From JBBTSG01 sp038064775 (GTDB taxonomy: Bacteria > Patescibacteriota > Minisyncoccia > UBA6257 > GWB1-50-10), in contig JBBTSG010000015.1 of NCBI GenBank assembly GCA_038064775.1, positions 1-41,824 of the forward strand: a DNA stretch of 41,824 nucleotides, in the 5' to 3' direction. Every line of letters begins with the position of its first letter. Position 1 is the stretch's first letter. This document shows positions 22,620-31,530 of this stretch, piece after piece. A program made the position numbers and the translations under genes. The notes under the pieces are model-generated. The model saw nothing but the letters and a program-made list of their open reading frames with translations, made no database searches and had not been told where the DNA came from.

Positions 22620-24083
22620 TTATATTTTTTCGTAATACTTTCCGAGATTTAAAATATCAGCTTCATGAAAGTGTTTACCGACAAGTTGAAAACCAATCGG
22701 TAATTCTCCGGCAGCTACTGGATCGGCGAGCGAATATTTTTTGACCGGAATCGAAATCGCCGGCAGGCCGGCCAGATTTTCGGGAATTGTAAAAATATCT
22801 GACAAGTACATTTGAAGCGGATCAGTGGTTTTTTCACCGATTTTAAAAGCAGGAGTAGGTGTTGTGGGCGTAAGTATTACATCTACTCCGTCAGCTGCCG
22901 GATCGAAAGCTCGGTCAAAATCTTCTTTAATCAACTGCCTGACTTTTTGGGCTTTAGCGTAATAAGCGTCATAATAGCCGGCTGATAAAACGAATGTACC
23001 AAGCAAAATTCGCCGTCGTACTTCCCTACCAAAACCAGCACCACGATTTTTCCGATACAAGCTTACTAAATTTTCCGGTGAAGCATTCCGTGTGCCATAA
23101 CGAATACCATCAAAACGAGCAAGATTAGTACTCGCTTCCGCCGGCATAATAATATAATAAACGGATAAGGCGTATTTCGAATGTGGCAAACTAACTTCTT
23201 TAAACTCTATTTTCAAACCCCTAAATTTTTTCAGCGCTTCCTCAAGGCCCTCGCTTACCGTTTTGTCCAAACCAGAAACAAAATATTCCTTTGGGATACC
23301 GATGCGCAATTTTCTAATTTGTTCAATCGGATAATCGACATTAGAAAATTTATAATCCGCGCTTGTCGCATCAAAATTATCCTTGCCGTAAATCGCTTCA
23401 AAAAGAAGTGCTGCGTCTTCGACGGTTTTCGTAATTGGCCCAATTTGATCCAAACTCGAAGCCATTGCGATTAAACCGTGGCGGGAAACCGCGCCATAAG
23501 TTGGCTTGAATCCAACAATGCCACAAAATGCCGCCGGCTGACGCACTGAGCCGCCTGTATCCGATCCTAAACCCGCCAAAGCCATATTCGCCGCGACCGC
23601 GGAGGCCGAACCGCCGGATGAACCACCGGGAACTCGGTGTAAGTCATATGGATTCTTCGTCACGCCAAAAGCCGAATTTTCGGTTGATGCTCCCATCGCG
23701 AATTCATCTAAATTAGTTTTCCCCAAAAATACCGCGCCGGCTGATTTTAATTTTTTAATGACATGGGCGTCATAGCTCGCGAAATAGTTTTCCAAAATTT
23801 TTGAGCCGGCAGTTGTGCGCGTGCCATCAATTAAAATATTGTCTTTTATAGCGAGTGGCGCGCCGGCTAAAAGTGGCAATACTTCTCCGTTCGCGACCGC
23901 GAGATCAACTTTTTCCGCCGCCTTTGCCGCATTTTCTTCATGAAGTTCAAGAAAAGCGTGAATTTCTTTGTCGCGGTCTTTGATGCGACTGAAAAAAGCT
24001 TGCGTAATTTCAAGCGCAGAAAATTCTTTATTCAGCAATCCTTCGTGAAATTTTTTAATTGTCAGGTTATGTAATAAATTCAT
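22620..24083 (-). CDS. gatA: Asp-tRNA(Asn)/Glu-tRNA(Gln) amidotransferase subunit A
   Basis: 487 residues from the ATG at 24083, which lies 5 nt after the upstream stop. An upstream in-frame start at 24113 would overlap that gene and adds an unconserved MLSGGGCLNL. Amidase-signature enzyme with catalytic Lys in LAIKDNIL, the cis-Ser in GSDTGGSVRQPA, and the nucleophile region PGGSSGGSASAV. GatA releases ammonia from glutamine for transamidation of mischarged tRNA. gatC is nearby, but gatB is not in this window, and an unrelated gene separates gatC and gatA. Confidence 0.97.
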   Translation of the reverse strand: MNLLHNLTIKKFHEGLLNKEFSALEITQAFFSRIKDRDKEIHAFLELHEENAAKAAEKVDLAVANGEVLPLLAGAPLAIKDNILIDGTRTTAGSKILENYFASYDAHVIKKLKSAGAVFLGKTNLDEFAMGASTENSAFGVTKNPYDLHRVPGGSSGGSASAVAANMALAGLGSDTGGSVRQPAAFCGIVGFKPTYGAVSRHGLIAMASSLDQIGPITKTVEDAALLFEAIYGKDNFDATSADYKFSNVDYPIEQIRKLRIGIPKEYFVSGLDKTVSEGLEEALKKFRGLKIEFKEVSLPHSKYALSVYYIIMPAEASTNLARFDGIRYGTRNASPENLVSLYRKNRGAGFGREVRRRILLGTFVLSAGYYDAYYAKAQKVRQLIKEDFDRAFDPAADGVDVILTPTTPTPAFKIGEKTTDPLQMYLSDIFTIPENLAGLPAISIPVKKYSLADPVAAGELPIGFQLVGKHFHEADILNLGKYYEKI

Positions 24084-24088
24084 AAGAT

Positions 24089-25861
24089 TTAAACAACCTC
24101 CGCCTGATAACATTGCTCACAATAGACGATTTCCTTTCTCTCGGAAGCGTAACTTGTCTCGAACTCATTGGGACAATAGTTAGATTGGTGATGAGGATGA
24201 GAGATGGTATTTTGGTAGATTTGATTGTCGCTTGTCTTCCCAGAGCATTGGCATTTTCGCGAAAAAAGTCGAGGTAGGCTTACTCTTGTAAAACGAGTTT
24301 TGCGTCGGCATTCTGGACATTGCCGAGGTACTGGAAGATTCAAATTTTTTAAAAGATCAAATTCTGATCTCACTATCTTGAAAGATCTTTTACAGTTTGA
24401 ACATTCAATAATTTCATCTAATATTTTTTGTCCACATTCTTCTATATTGTCAGGCAAATCAACCGATTTTATTGTTGGAGCGTATTGATTCTTTTCGATC
24501 TCGCGCCAGGCAAAACCCGATGACAAGGCCTGCTCTTTCGTACATGGAAAATAATCCATAGCAATTGTTTCGTTATATCCAAATGGTGAAATCGAATTTG
24601 GAAAGAATTCTCCGTATCGCCACGCCTTCCCCATAGAATCCGTATAGGGATTTTTAGCCATATCAGCGATAATCCTGTTCTTTAAATTTTCATATTCTTC
24701 TTTAGAATATTGTTTGTTAAAAATACAGTATTCCTTTTTCTTTAAATTAACACAGCCGAAAACATTTTTACATCCATTCGCGTAATAAGAATAATCACAA
24801 TTCATAATATTTGGATAGCAATGCATTGAAAATCTTACATTTGAAACGCTCATACCAACGCTTTGACATTCATAGATTAACTTCGCGCCATCGCCCCAAC
24901 CGGTATAATCATAAGAATCTTTTGTTGATGGAACTGAAAGCATCTGGACGTATTTAGCGTCTTCCGCGTTAGTGATCATGTAACTATTTTTTGCGTTTTT
25001 AGATTCGTAAACGTAATTTCCGGAAACATTAACATTTAGGGAATTGCCATAATAATATTTGTTTGGGAAACTTAACCAAAAAGTATCAGCCTTTTTGCTG
25101 TAGGAGTTCACGGAAGTAAAAGAACTTAATTTTGCTTCTTTCAAAAAAGATTCGTATTCATCTTTTGTATATTGTTGGTTAAATATACAATAAGATTTTT
25201 TTCGTAGATTTATACAGCCGAAACAATTTGAACAACCAGAGCAATTTTTACAAAAATAAACATCAAGACAATTATCACATTCTTCGGAAAAAAACGCCTT
25301 GTAACACTTAGAAATACCAATTGATCCGTAACACATCCCCGATTCTCTTATTCGATAACAATCCGCAGAGTTTTTTACGGTATGTACCACTGAAAGATAG
25401 CAACAATCTTCCGCGTAGTCCGCAAAGTATGTAAGATATGAATTTTTTATATTTGAGGAATAGTTTGTATATTCAGTATTTACTAATGTTGTTTCCTGAT
25501 TTTCAAGAGCCATAAACGGAGTTTTATTTCTCAATTCAATAAGTTGTTCAAAAAAGCTACGATTCGGATCATAATCTTGCGCATACTCGGTTCCGTCCCA
25601 TTTGTCATTCCACCAACACTTAGGACAATAAACACGAAACGAACAATCTTTGTGATAAATCGTTATCATGTCCTTGCCGCACAAATCACAATTTCTCTTA
25701 TACAAAGAATAAATATTCATTGTATTAAGCCGTCTTTTAAAACGACACTCCGGACACCAAGTCGGCGGCGGAACTTTGATTTTTTCGTAAAAACCGAAAT
25801 CCTCCGGTTCAATCGTGAACTGATTCTTACAATTTTGGCAGATTTTTGTTTCTTTACTCAT
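24089..25861 (-). CDS. Cys-rich multi-zinc-ribbon protein of unknown function between gatC and gatA
   Basis: 590 residues, 39 Cys, no signal peptide, predicted cytosolic. An N-terminal zinc ribbon (CQNC, then VPPPTWCPECRFKRR) is echoed near the C-terminus (CSNCKRSF, then LPVPRQCPECRRKTRF). Between them are further CxxC clusters (CDLC, CPKC, CKNCSGCSNCFGC) and a long stretch of short repeats with Tyr/Asn/Cys (NSYLTYFADYAEDCCY) suggesting a beta-helix. A module FGCINLRKKSYCIFNQQY is duplicated as FGCVNLKKKEYCIFNKQY, each followed by T/SKxEYE. I recall similar CPR proteins given misleading CaiB/BaiF-type labels; nothing here resembles a CoA transferase. Zinc or nucleic-acid binding is plausible but unproven. 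Its co-directional place inside the gat cluster hints at a translation link. Confidence 0.8.
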   Translation of the reverse strand: MSKETKICQNCKNQFTIEPEDFGFYEKIKVPPPTWCPECRFKRRLNTMNIYSLYKRNCDLCGKDMITIYHKDCSFRVYCPKCWWNDKWDGTEYAQDYDPNRSFFEQLIELRNKTPFMALENQETTLVNTEYTNYSSNIKNSYLTYFADYAEDCCYLSVVHTVKNSADCYRIRESGMCYGSIGISKCYKAFFSEECDNCLDVYFCKNCSGCSNCFGCINLRKKSYCIFNQQYTKDEYESFLKEAKLSSFTSVNSYSKKADTFWLSFPNKYYYGNSLNVNVSGNYVYESKNAKNSYMITNAEDAKYVQMLSVPSTKDSYDYTGWGDGAKLIYECQSVGMSVSNVRFSMHCYPNIMNCDYSYYANGCKNVFGCVNLKKKEYCIFNKQYSKEEYENLKNRIIADMAKNPYTDSMGKAWRYGEFFPNSISPFGYNETIAMDYFPCTKEQALSSGFAWREIEKNQYAPTIKSVDLPDNIEECGQKILDEIIECSNCKRSFKIVRSEFDLLKNLNLPVPRQCPECRRKTRFTRVSLPRLFSRKCQCSGKTSDNQIYQNTISHPHHQSNYCPNEFETSYASERKEIVYCEQCYQAEVV

Positions 25862-25904
25862 TTATTCTTATCGCTAGTGGTTAAACCCTAGTCGCTAGTA
25901 ACTA

Positions 25905-26189
25905 TTAAAATACCGGCGGAATTTTTAGAAAATCACCTTCTTTTTCCGGAAATTGGCTTAAAGCGCCGCCGCTCGGCAAACGCTCTTCGGTTATTTCATC
26001 AGCACGTAAAATATTTGTAGCCGACATGCCGCCGGTTAATGGCTTAACCTTATCAGTTGAAACGTCCTTTAATTCTTTGAAATAATCCAAAATTTCCTCC
26101 AAATCATGAAGAAGTTTTGTTTCGTCTTTTACCGGTATTTCCAACCTGGCAAGTTCCCCTAAATGTTCTAAATCTTTTTTAGTCAGCAT
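25905..26189 (-). CDS. gatC: Asp-tRNA(Asn)/Glu-tRNA(Gln) amidotransferase subunit C
   Basis: 94 residues of normal GatC length. It starts LTKKDLEHLGELARLEI, then LHDLEEILDYFKELKDVST, a linker, and ILRADEITEERLPSG. GatC wraps around and stabilises GatA and GatB. It follows ligA by 35 nt with its own promoter, and 43 nt separates it from the Cys-rich gene. Confidence 0.95.
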   Translation of the reverse strand: MLTKKDLEHLGELARLEIPVKDETKLLHDLEEILDYFKELKDVSTDKVKPLTGGMSATNILRADEITEERLPSGGALSQFPEKEGDFLKIPPVF

Positions 26190-26198
26190 TTAATTTAA

Positions 26199-26227
26199 AG
26201 AATAGTTGTTATGTTTTTTGGCGTCAA
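26199..26227 (-). promoter_or_regulatory. Internal promoter of gatC
   Basis: On the minus strand TTGACG (26227-26222, overlapping the ligA stop), 17-nt spacer, TATTCT, then about 9 nt to the gatC ATG. It would uncouple the gat genes from the pilus-ligA transcript. Confidence 0.5.
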
Positions 26228-28254
26228 CCGAGCAAATTTAAAAACTCCTTTTCGTCTAAAATTTTCACGCCTAATTTTTTTGCCTTATCGAATTTGCTCC
26301 CCGGCTCATTGCCCGCGACAACATAATTGGTTTTTTTACTCACGGATTCTGAAACGTCGCCACCAAACGCGCGAATTTTTTCTTTCGCTTCATCCCGGCT
26401 CAATTTTTCCAAAGTGCCGGTCAGGACAAAGGTTAACCCTTTGAACTTTGAACTTTGAACTTTGAACTTTTCACTGTTTATTTTTACCCCAACTGCCTCA
26501 AGGCGCTCCAAAAATTTAAGATTGCGATTGGCGTGAAACCATTCGTAAATACTCTCTGAAACTTTTGGACCAATGTCTTTAATCTTTTGCAAATCCTCAA
26601 GCGATAATTTTTGAAAAGTTTTTAAAACATCCGTAGGTTTTGTTATTTGTAATTTGTTGTTTGTTGTTTGTTGCGCTAACAGCACTGCCGTTTCTTCACC
26701 AACGTGCAAAATCCCCAAACCATAAATAAATTTGGCAAGCGTAATCTTTTTTTTCTGCTTTACTTCCTCGACAATATTTTCAGCTGATTTTTCACCAAAC
26801 CTTTCTAAAATTTTAATGTCACCCTCCTCAAGCGAAAAAATGTCGGCAGCGTCACTAATTAATCCTTCATCTAAAAAACGATCAATAATTTTTGGTCCTA
26901 AACCTTGAATATCGAAAGCGTAAACAAAGTGATAAAGCGATTCTTTGTGACGCGCGCCGCAACGCGGATTGGCACAGCGATAAATTACTCCTTCATGAAT
27001 AATTTTTGAGCCGTCAACCGGGCATTTGGCCGGCATTTTAAATTCTTTTTCCTTGCCAGTGCGCAAATTTTTTAGAGCTTTGACCACTTGTGGAATAACA
27101 TCACCTGCCCTTGTCACAATTACCGTATCGCCAATTTTCAACCCTAACCGTTTAATTTCATCGTAATTATGAAGAGTGGCATTTGAAATTGTAATACCAC
27201 CTAAATTAACCGGCTTCATTTTGGCAACGGGCGTTAAAGCGCCTGTGCGGCCAACTTGAACAACAATATCTTCTACAACTGTCGTTGCTTCTCGAGGAGA
27301 AAATTTATAAGCGATTGCCGCCCTCGGCGCTTTGCCAATTGCGCCCGCGTCGGCAAAAAGTTTATTGTCATTTAAAATTACGACCGTGCCGTCAATTTCG
27401 TAATTTAATCGTTCCCGGTGTTCTTCCCAATAATTGCGGAAGGTGAAAACTTCTTCAAGCGATGAAGTGAGTTTGTTATTAGGGTTTATTCTAAAACCCC
27501 ACCGTTCTAATAATTCGTGCTCTTCTTCGTGCTTTTTTTGGCCGACATCAGTTACAATCGCGTATTGGAAAGAATCAAGCTTCCGAGCAGCCACAATTTT
27601 AGGATCGAGCTGACGAATTGAACCGGCCGCCATGTTTCGCGGATTAGCAAAAGGTTTTTCGCCATTTTTTTGCTGGATTTTGTTTAATCTATCAAATTCT
27701 TTTTTTGAGAGAAATACCTCGCCGCGAATTACAAGATGTTTTGGAATACCCAAAGATTTATCCTCAAAACTTATTTTCAACGGCACAGCTTCAACGGTTT
27801 TGATGTTTTCCGTAACGTCTTCGCCAATTAAGCCGTCGCCACGCGTTGAGGCCTGAACTAAAACACCGTTATCATATACAAATTCAATCGCCAAGCCATC
27901 AATTTTTAATTCGCAATAAAATTCCTTGGTTGTTTTCCGGCCTAAATAATTTTCAAAACGTTTTACCCAATCACTCATATCTTCTTCAGAAAAAGCATCG
28001 TTAAAAGAAAGCATCGACGCTTCGTGCGAAACTTTTTTAAATTTTTCTAATGGCTTGCCGCCCACTCGCTGACTTGGCGAATCCGGCGTTAAAAGCGAAG
28101 GAAATTGCTGTTCTAAATCAAAAAGTTCCTTTTTTAAAGAATCTTCCGCTTCCGGTGAAATTTGCTCGCGGTTTAAAACCAACCGCTCGTAGCGGTACCG
28201 CTCGATTTCTTTTTTTAATTTTTTGATTCTTTCTCGAGCTTGATTTTCAGTCAT
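26224..28254 (-). CDS. ligA: NAD-dependent DNA ligase
   Basis: 676 residues. N-terminal Ia domain, then the adenylation domain with catalytic Lys in CELKIDGLAIEF and the RGDG/GEDVT region. The OB-fold is followed by a four-Cys zinc finger (CPVDGSK, then CANPRCGARH), helix-hairpin-helix repeats, and a C-terminal BRCT domain (KGLTFVLTGTL to the end). It seals nicks in replication and repair. Two heptamer tandem repeats lie in the reading frame: one encodes QQTTNNKLQIT in the HhH region (about 528-538), the other encodes KFKVQSSKFK just before BRCT (about 596-605). AGGGAG Shine-Dalgarno; 11 nt downstream of the last pilus gene. Confidence 0.98.
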   Translation of the reverse strand: MTENQARERIKKLKKEIERYRYERLVLNREQISPEAEDSLKKELFDLEQQFPSLLTPDSPSQRVGGKPLEKFKKVSHEASMLSFNDAFSEEDMSDWVKRFENYLGRKTTKEFYCELKIDGLAIEFVYDNGVLVQASTRGDGLIGEDVTENIKTVEAVPLKISFEDKSLGIPKHLVIRGEVFLSKKEFDRLNKIQQKNGEKPFANPRNMAAGSIRQLDPKIVAARKLDSFQYAIVTDVGQKKHEEEHELLERWGFRINPNNKLTSSLEEVFTFRNYWEEHRERLNYEIDGTVVILNDNKLFADAGAIGKAPRAAIAYKFSPREATTVVEDIVVQVGRTGALTPVAKMKPVNLGGITISNATLHNYDEIKRLGLKIGDTVIVTRAGDVIPQVVKALKNLRTGKEKEFKMPAKCPVDGSKIIHEGVIYRCANPRCGARHKESLYHFVYAFDIQGLGPKIIDRFLDEGLISDAADIFSLEEGDIKILERFGEKSAENIVEEVKQKKKITLAKFIYGLGILHVGEETAVLLAQQTTNNKLQITKPTDVLKTFQKLSLEDLQKIKDIGPKVSESIYEWFHANRNLKFLERLEAVGVKINSEKFKVQSSKFKGLTFVLTGTLEKLSRDEAKEKIRAFGGDVSESVSKKTNYVVAGNEPGSKFDKAKKLGVKILDEKEFLNLLG
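26440..26467. repeat. Heptamer tandem repeat TTTGAAC x4 in ligA
   Basis: Four perfect copies of a 7-bp unit in the linker before the BRCT domain. Seven is not a multiple of three, so gain or loss of one copy would shift the frame. Confidence 0.9.
26639..26673. repeat. Heptamer tandem repeat (TTTGTTA, TTTGTAA, TTTGTTG x3) in ligA
   Basis: Five consecutive 7-bp units, the last three identical, in the helix-hairpin-helix part of ligA. Same unit length as the repeat 170 bp away. Confidence 0.85.
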
Positions 28255-28265
28255 AAAAAATCTCC

Positions 28266-28901
28266 CTATTTAGTTATGGAGAGGGTTGATGTGGTCACGC
28301 CATTATTGCCTGAACAAGATAAGGCGAGATTGTAATTTCCTACTTGAGGCACTGTTACCGACTCAGTACTCGTCACAGAGCTGGCGATTTTACTTGGAGA
28401 ATCAATCCAAGTGGAGTTAGGACTATCTATCTCAGACGCCACGCACGAATCAGCATTTAAAGATGACCAAAAAATATCAATTGAATTCCCGCTTGCGATA
28501 TTACAATTACCTAATTGCCCATCAGTGCCGCAATAGAAAAAAACCGAAGGAGAGGTTCCAAAAACCGTCTCGAGCGCGCGGACAAGATGGCCAGCAAAAC
28601 CCTGCGAGCGAATCCGCGCTGAACCATCTGGTAAAAAAGAGATTGAGGGAACGGCAGAAACACCACCTGAAAAAACTAATTGAGAAATTGTCGGATCTTT
28701 AAAATAAGAATAGCTCTGCCATTCAATACCGGCGTCAGCCGCAAAAAAAGCTTTTGCCGAATCAATAGCGTTATTTGACTGGCGAATTTGATAAACAAGA
28801 AGCGTGCCGACAATTGCGGAGGCGCCTAAAAGCACGCCGCCGATCATCACCACGCTTAAAATCATCACTTGTCCGTTTCTTTTTTTTAAAAATTTGAACA
28901 T
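28266..28901 (-). CDS. PilX-like pilus assembly protein
   Basis: 211 residues. One N-terminal hydrophobic helix (NGQVMILSVVMIGGVLLGASAIVGTLLVYQI), then SAKAFFAADAGIEW, the usual PilX/minor-pilin-like pattern in place of a classic FTLIE prepilin motif. The extracytoplasmic domain has four Cys (two possible disulfides). Last of the minor-pilin genes: starts 1 nt after the preceding stop, and ligA follows after 11 nt. Probably in a pilus tip or initiation complex; exact role inferred from context. Confidence 0.75.
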   Translation of the reverse strand: MFKFLKKRNGQVMILSVVMIGGVLLGASAIVGTLLVYQIRQSNNAIDSAKAFFAADAGIEWQSYSYFKDPTISQLVFSGGVSAVPSISFLPDGSARIRSQGFAGHLVRALETVFGTSPSVFFYCGTDGQLGNCNIASGNSIDIFWSSLNADSCVASEIDSPNSTWIDSPSKIASSVTSTESVTVPQVGNYNLALSCSGNNGVTTSTLSITK

Positions 28902-28902
28902 T

Positions 28903-29529
28903 TTATTGCGCTTCTTTTGGTAAAACCCGCGCGCTCACGGTTGTTTGAATATTTATAACTTTTTCGGCAATAGCTTTATCGGTTGAACCAAAAGTCATAA
29001 ATAAAGTAACGCGCCACGGATTAGTGCGTGGATTATCCGCTGGCGGATTTAACCGAAAACATAAACGGTTTACGGAAATATTCGAAGCATTCAGTAAAGT
29101 AATAATCGGCGGCTCATTATTTTTTGTTTCTGATCGCTCTATAGAATTAGCGGCTTCATTCCAACTAATAGAAACAGAAGTTTCGGTGTTAGCTTTAATT
29201 CTTTTAAATGAGAGAGTGTCGCCCAAATCACCTTGGCAAATACCGCCGTTATTTACCGGCGGATCAAAATTGTAACCGCCGCGAATTTCCCGGGCGATCT
29301 GCTCAAGGGCCAAACTGGCATTGCTCTGTACTTCGGTAAGCGCTGTTACGTATCGCTCAATCCGCAAACCTTGGATAAAAACTCCAATAATTAAAACGAG
29401 AACAATTATAAAAACTGAAATGGCAACAAGCATTTCAATCATAGTCACGCCTGCCCGCTGGTAGGCGCGGCCAGATTGAGACCAAAATGATAATTTATTT
29501 TTAATAATATTTTTCATTCTTTTCGCCAA
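28903..29529 (-). CDS. Prepilin-like minor pilin (PilW/GspJ-like)
   Basis: 208 residues. Class III signal peptide: basic leader, then AGVTMIEMLVAISVFIIVLVLIIGVFIQGL with the Glu at +5 that marks prepilins, to be cut by PilD. A globular domain with two Cys follows. The start overlaps the preceding gene by 16 nt. Part of the minor-pilin set that primes pilus assembly. Confidence 0.82.
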   Translation of the reverse strand: MAKRMKNIIKNKLSFWSQSGRAYQRAGVTMIEMLVAISVFIIVLVLIIGVFIQGLRIERYVTALTEVQSNASLALEQIAREIRGGYNFDPPVNNGGICQGDLGDTLSFKRIKANTETSVSISWNEAANSIERSETKNNEPPIITLLNASNISVNRLCFRLNPPADNPRTNPWRVTLFMTFGSTDKAIAEKVINIQTTVSARVLPKEAQ

Positions 29530-30047
29530 TCAAAAAAATGGTCTTCGAGCGTTACTTTTTTAGTCGCGCCTCGAGAAAGCCACTCGACAGTTGAAACTAC
29601 AATGATTTCGTTCGATACGCCTATTCCACCATTATCAATCTTGCTAATTCCGACTAAACGTTTAAACGGGGTTGGTGCGCCACTTATATAATCATAAATG
29701 CCGGTTACGGAGTCAAAATTTAACGGCTGAGCGTTTTCAAAACCGCTTATCGACGAGCCTAAAGAATCGTCTTTATAATTGACTTGATATTGACCATTTG
29801 ATATTCCCTCATCCCATGTAACGTTAGCCGCATAATTTTCATCAATGACGCCTTTCACCACTTCGATTCCTTCAGAGGCCAGGTAAGTGGCGACAAATTG
29901 TTCACTGGCATCGTAATTAAAAGCAATTGAGCGGGAAACAAGAACCAAAACCCCTAAAAGGCCAATCATTACAACACTGATTGTAACAAGCGTTTCAATC
30001 ATTACCTGACCAGTTCTAAATTTTTTCTTCTGCTTTTTTAAAATCAT
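29514..30047 (-). CDS. Prepilin-like minor pilin (PilV-like)
   Basis: 177 residues. Leader with TGQVMIETLVTISVVMIGLLGVLVLVSRS (Glu +5 in MIETL), then the typical YLASEGIEVVKGVIDENY helix seen in PilV-type minor pilins. It overlaps its neighbours on both sides (4 nt upstream, 16 nt downstream), so it is tightly coupled. Confidence 0.8.
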   Translation of the reverse strand: MILKKQKKKFRTGQVMIETLVTISVVMIGLLGVLVLVSRSIAFNYDASEQFVATYLASEGIEVVKGVIDENYAANVTWDEGISNGQYQVNYKDDSLGSSISGFENAQPLNFDSVTGIYDYISGAPTPFKRLVGISKIDNGGIGVSNEIIVVSTVEWLSRGATKKVTLEDHFFDWRKE

Positions 30048-30568
30048 TGCGTAACAATTTGACCACCTTCATTAATCTGAAGCGAAGTCGAAAGAGAATT
30101 ATCAAGTGTTTTGATTGTGAATGTTAAAGGCAGGGGCGGCATAGCGATTGTTGTAAGGTCTGGCGGTAGAAATAAAATTGTCGCGTTCCCACCATCAAAT
30201 TCAAAACCGGAATCAAGTGAAAAACTCTGTAATTTTTCGTTGTCGTCGGTATAGGCGCTATCGGCATTATTATAAAGACCGTTGTCGTCTTTACAATCTT
30301 TTGTTTGATCAATTTTTAAATCTTGAAATAATATGTATTGACTAATCGAAGTATTAATATAAACACCAAAAGCGCAGGCTTCCTGAATTTGATAAAACTT
30401 TTGAATGGCAAGCGACTTTGCTTGATTTAAAACACTAATAAAAACTGAGCGGTTCCGAAAGATATTAATTTGTTTTTCGCTTGAATGATTATAGGTTAAA
30501 AGGGTGCCAGCTAAGATCAGCATTATTGTAATCACCACAAGAGTTTCGATAAGGGAATAACCTTTCAC
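30044..30568 (-). CDS. Prepilin-like minor pilin (GspH/FimT-like)
   Basis: 174 residues from a GTG start. Very short leader KGYSLIETLVVITIMLILAGTLL with Glu +5. The first codon (30568-30566) lies 6 nt after a perfect TATAAT, so this gene heads the minor-pilin/ligA transcript and is probably leaderless. Globular C-terminal domain with two Cys. Confidence 0.82.
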   Translation of the reverse strand: MKGYSLIETLVVITIMLILAGTLLTYNHSSEKQINIFRNRSVFISVLNQAKSLAIQKFYQIQEACAFGVYINTSISQYILFQDLKIDQTKDCKDDNGLYNNADSAYTDDNEKLQSFSLDSGFEFDGGNATILFLPPDLTTIAMPPLPLTFTIKTLDNSLSTSLQINEGGQIVTQ

Positions 30569-30574
30569 TTAATT

Positions 30575-30580
30575 ATTATA
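30575..30580 (-). promoter_or_regulatory. -10 box of the minor-pilin operon
   Basis: TATAAT on the minus strand, 6 nt before the GTG at 30568. No clear -35. Confidence 0.5.
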
Positions 30581-30617
30581 ACCGAAAAGGCGAATTACCC
30601 CCACACCATAACGAGGT

Positions 30618-31520
30618 TTACAAATTAAATAAATGGAAATAAGTTTCTAAAAGTTGATAACCAAAAAACAAGGTGACCGCGGAGGCAATTACAAAAAAAG
30701 GCGCGAAAGGAACCTTATCGCGCATTCCTTTTTTCTTTAATGCTACAAGACTAATTCCAAAAAGTCCGCCGAAAACAAAAGAAAGAATGATGTTTAAACC
30801 TATATCCGGCCAGCCGAAAATCAAACCAGCCGCAAAAGCAAGTTTCACGTCCCCCATTCCCATTCCACGACCAAAACTTAAAAAAACTAATAAACCGAAA
30901 AAAAGACCACCGAGTAAGGCGCCGAACGTTCGACTCAAAAGAAAATTATCTGAAAAAGAAAAAAGTGGCGCGTAATGCTTTAAAAATGAATCGTGGAAAG
31001 CGGGTAGAGATTGAAAATGAGAAAAAATAACAAGCGTGATTAAAATACCCAAAACGGCAAGGATTAGGTTTAGCTCGTTAGGAATAAGGTAGTGACGAAA
31101 ATCAATGAAAGTGATTATTAGCCAAATTAGAAATGTGATTAGCCAGGTAAGAATAAGTCCGTAATGCCACCGTGGAGCAGTAAAATTTGCAAAAACTGAA
31201 TTGCTTATTCCATAAAAATAATTGAAAAATAATGGCACGAAAACAAAAATTAATCCCGAGATAAACTCGACAATCGGGTATTGCAAAGAAAGTTTATGGT
31301 TACAGCCACGGCAACGCCCACCTTGCAAAAGAAAACTTAAAAGTGGGATTAGCTCTCCAGCTGTCAAAGTTTTTTTACAATGCATACAATGCGATCGGCC
31401 GGACAAACGTTCAAAATTAAAAACATTTTTCTCGGGCGCGTAACGCAAAATCACGACGTTTAAAAAACTGCCGGCGGCCGTTCCAAATACAAAAAGAATG
31501 GAATAAATTAGGTAAATCAA
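30618..31520 (-). CDS. pilD: Prepilin peptidase / N-methyltransferase
   Basis: 300 residues from a TTG codon at 31520, 10 nt after the pilin stop; no ATG lies earlier in frame. Eight or so membrane segments. N-terminal domain has the zinc-binding pairs CMHC and CRGC (SHCMHCKKTLTAGELIPL, GRCRGCNHKLSLQYP). Catalytic Asp residues lie in IDFRHYLIPNELN and GMGDVKLAFAAG. Cleaves and methylates the six or so prepilins encoded alongside. Confidence 0.95.
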   Translation of the reverse strand: MIYLIYSILFVFGTAAGSFLNVVILRYAPEKNVFNFERLSGRSHCMHCKKTLTAGELIPLLSFLLQGGRCRGCNHKLSLQYPIVEFISGLIFVFVPLFFNYFYGISNSVFANFTAPRWHYGLILTWLITFLIWLIITFIDFRHYLIPNELNLILAVLGILITLVIFSHFQSLPAFHDSFLKHYAPLFSFSDNFLLSRTFGALLGGLFFGLLVFLSFGRGMGMGDVKLAFAAGLIFGWPDIGLNIILSFVFGGLFGISLVALKKKGMRDKVPFAPFFVIASAVTLFFGYQLLETYFHLFNL

Positions 31521-31530
31521 TTTCTAAATT

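Noticed and set aside
24084..24113. Longer start of gatA (MLSGGGCLNL)
   Set aside because: It lies inside the preceding gene, and GatA homology begins at the second Met (MNLLHNLTIKK).
24089..25861. CoA-transferase (CaiB/BaiF) function for the Cys-rich protein
   Set aside because: No CoA-transferase motif is present. The protein is made of zinc ribbons and Cys-rich repeats.
26440..26673. A CRISPR array suggested by regularly repeated units in ligA
   Set aside because: The units are 7 bp without spacers and lie inside a conserved coding region. No array-like repeat-spacer pattern was seen anywhere in the window.
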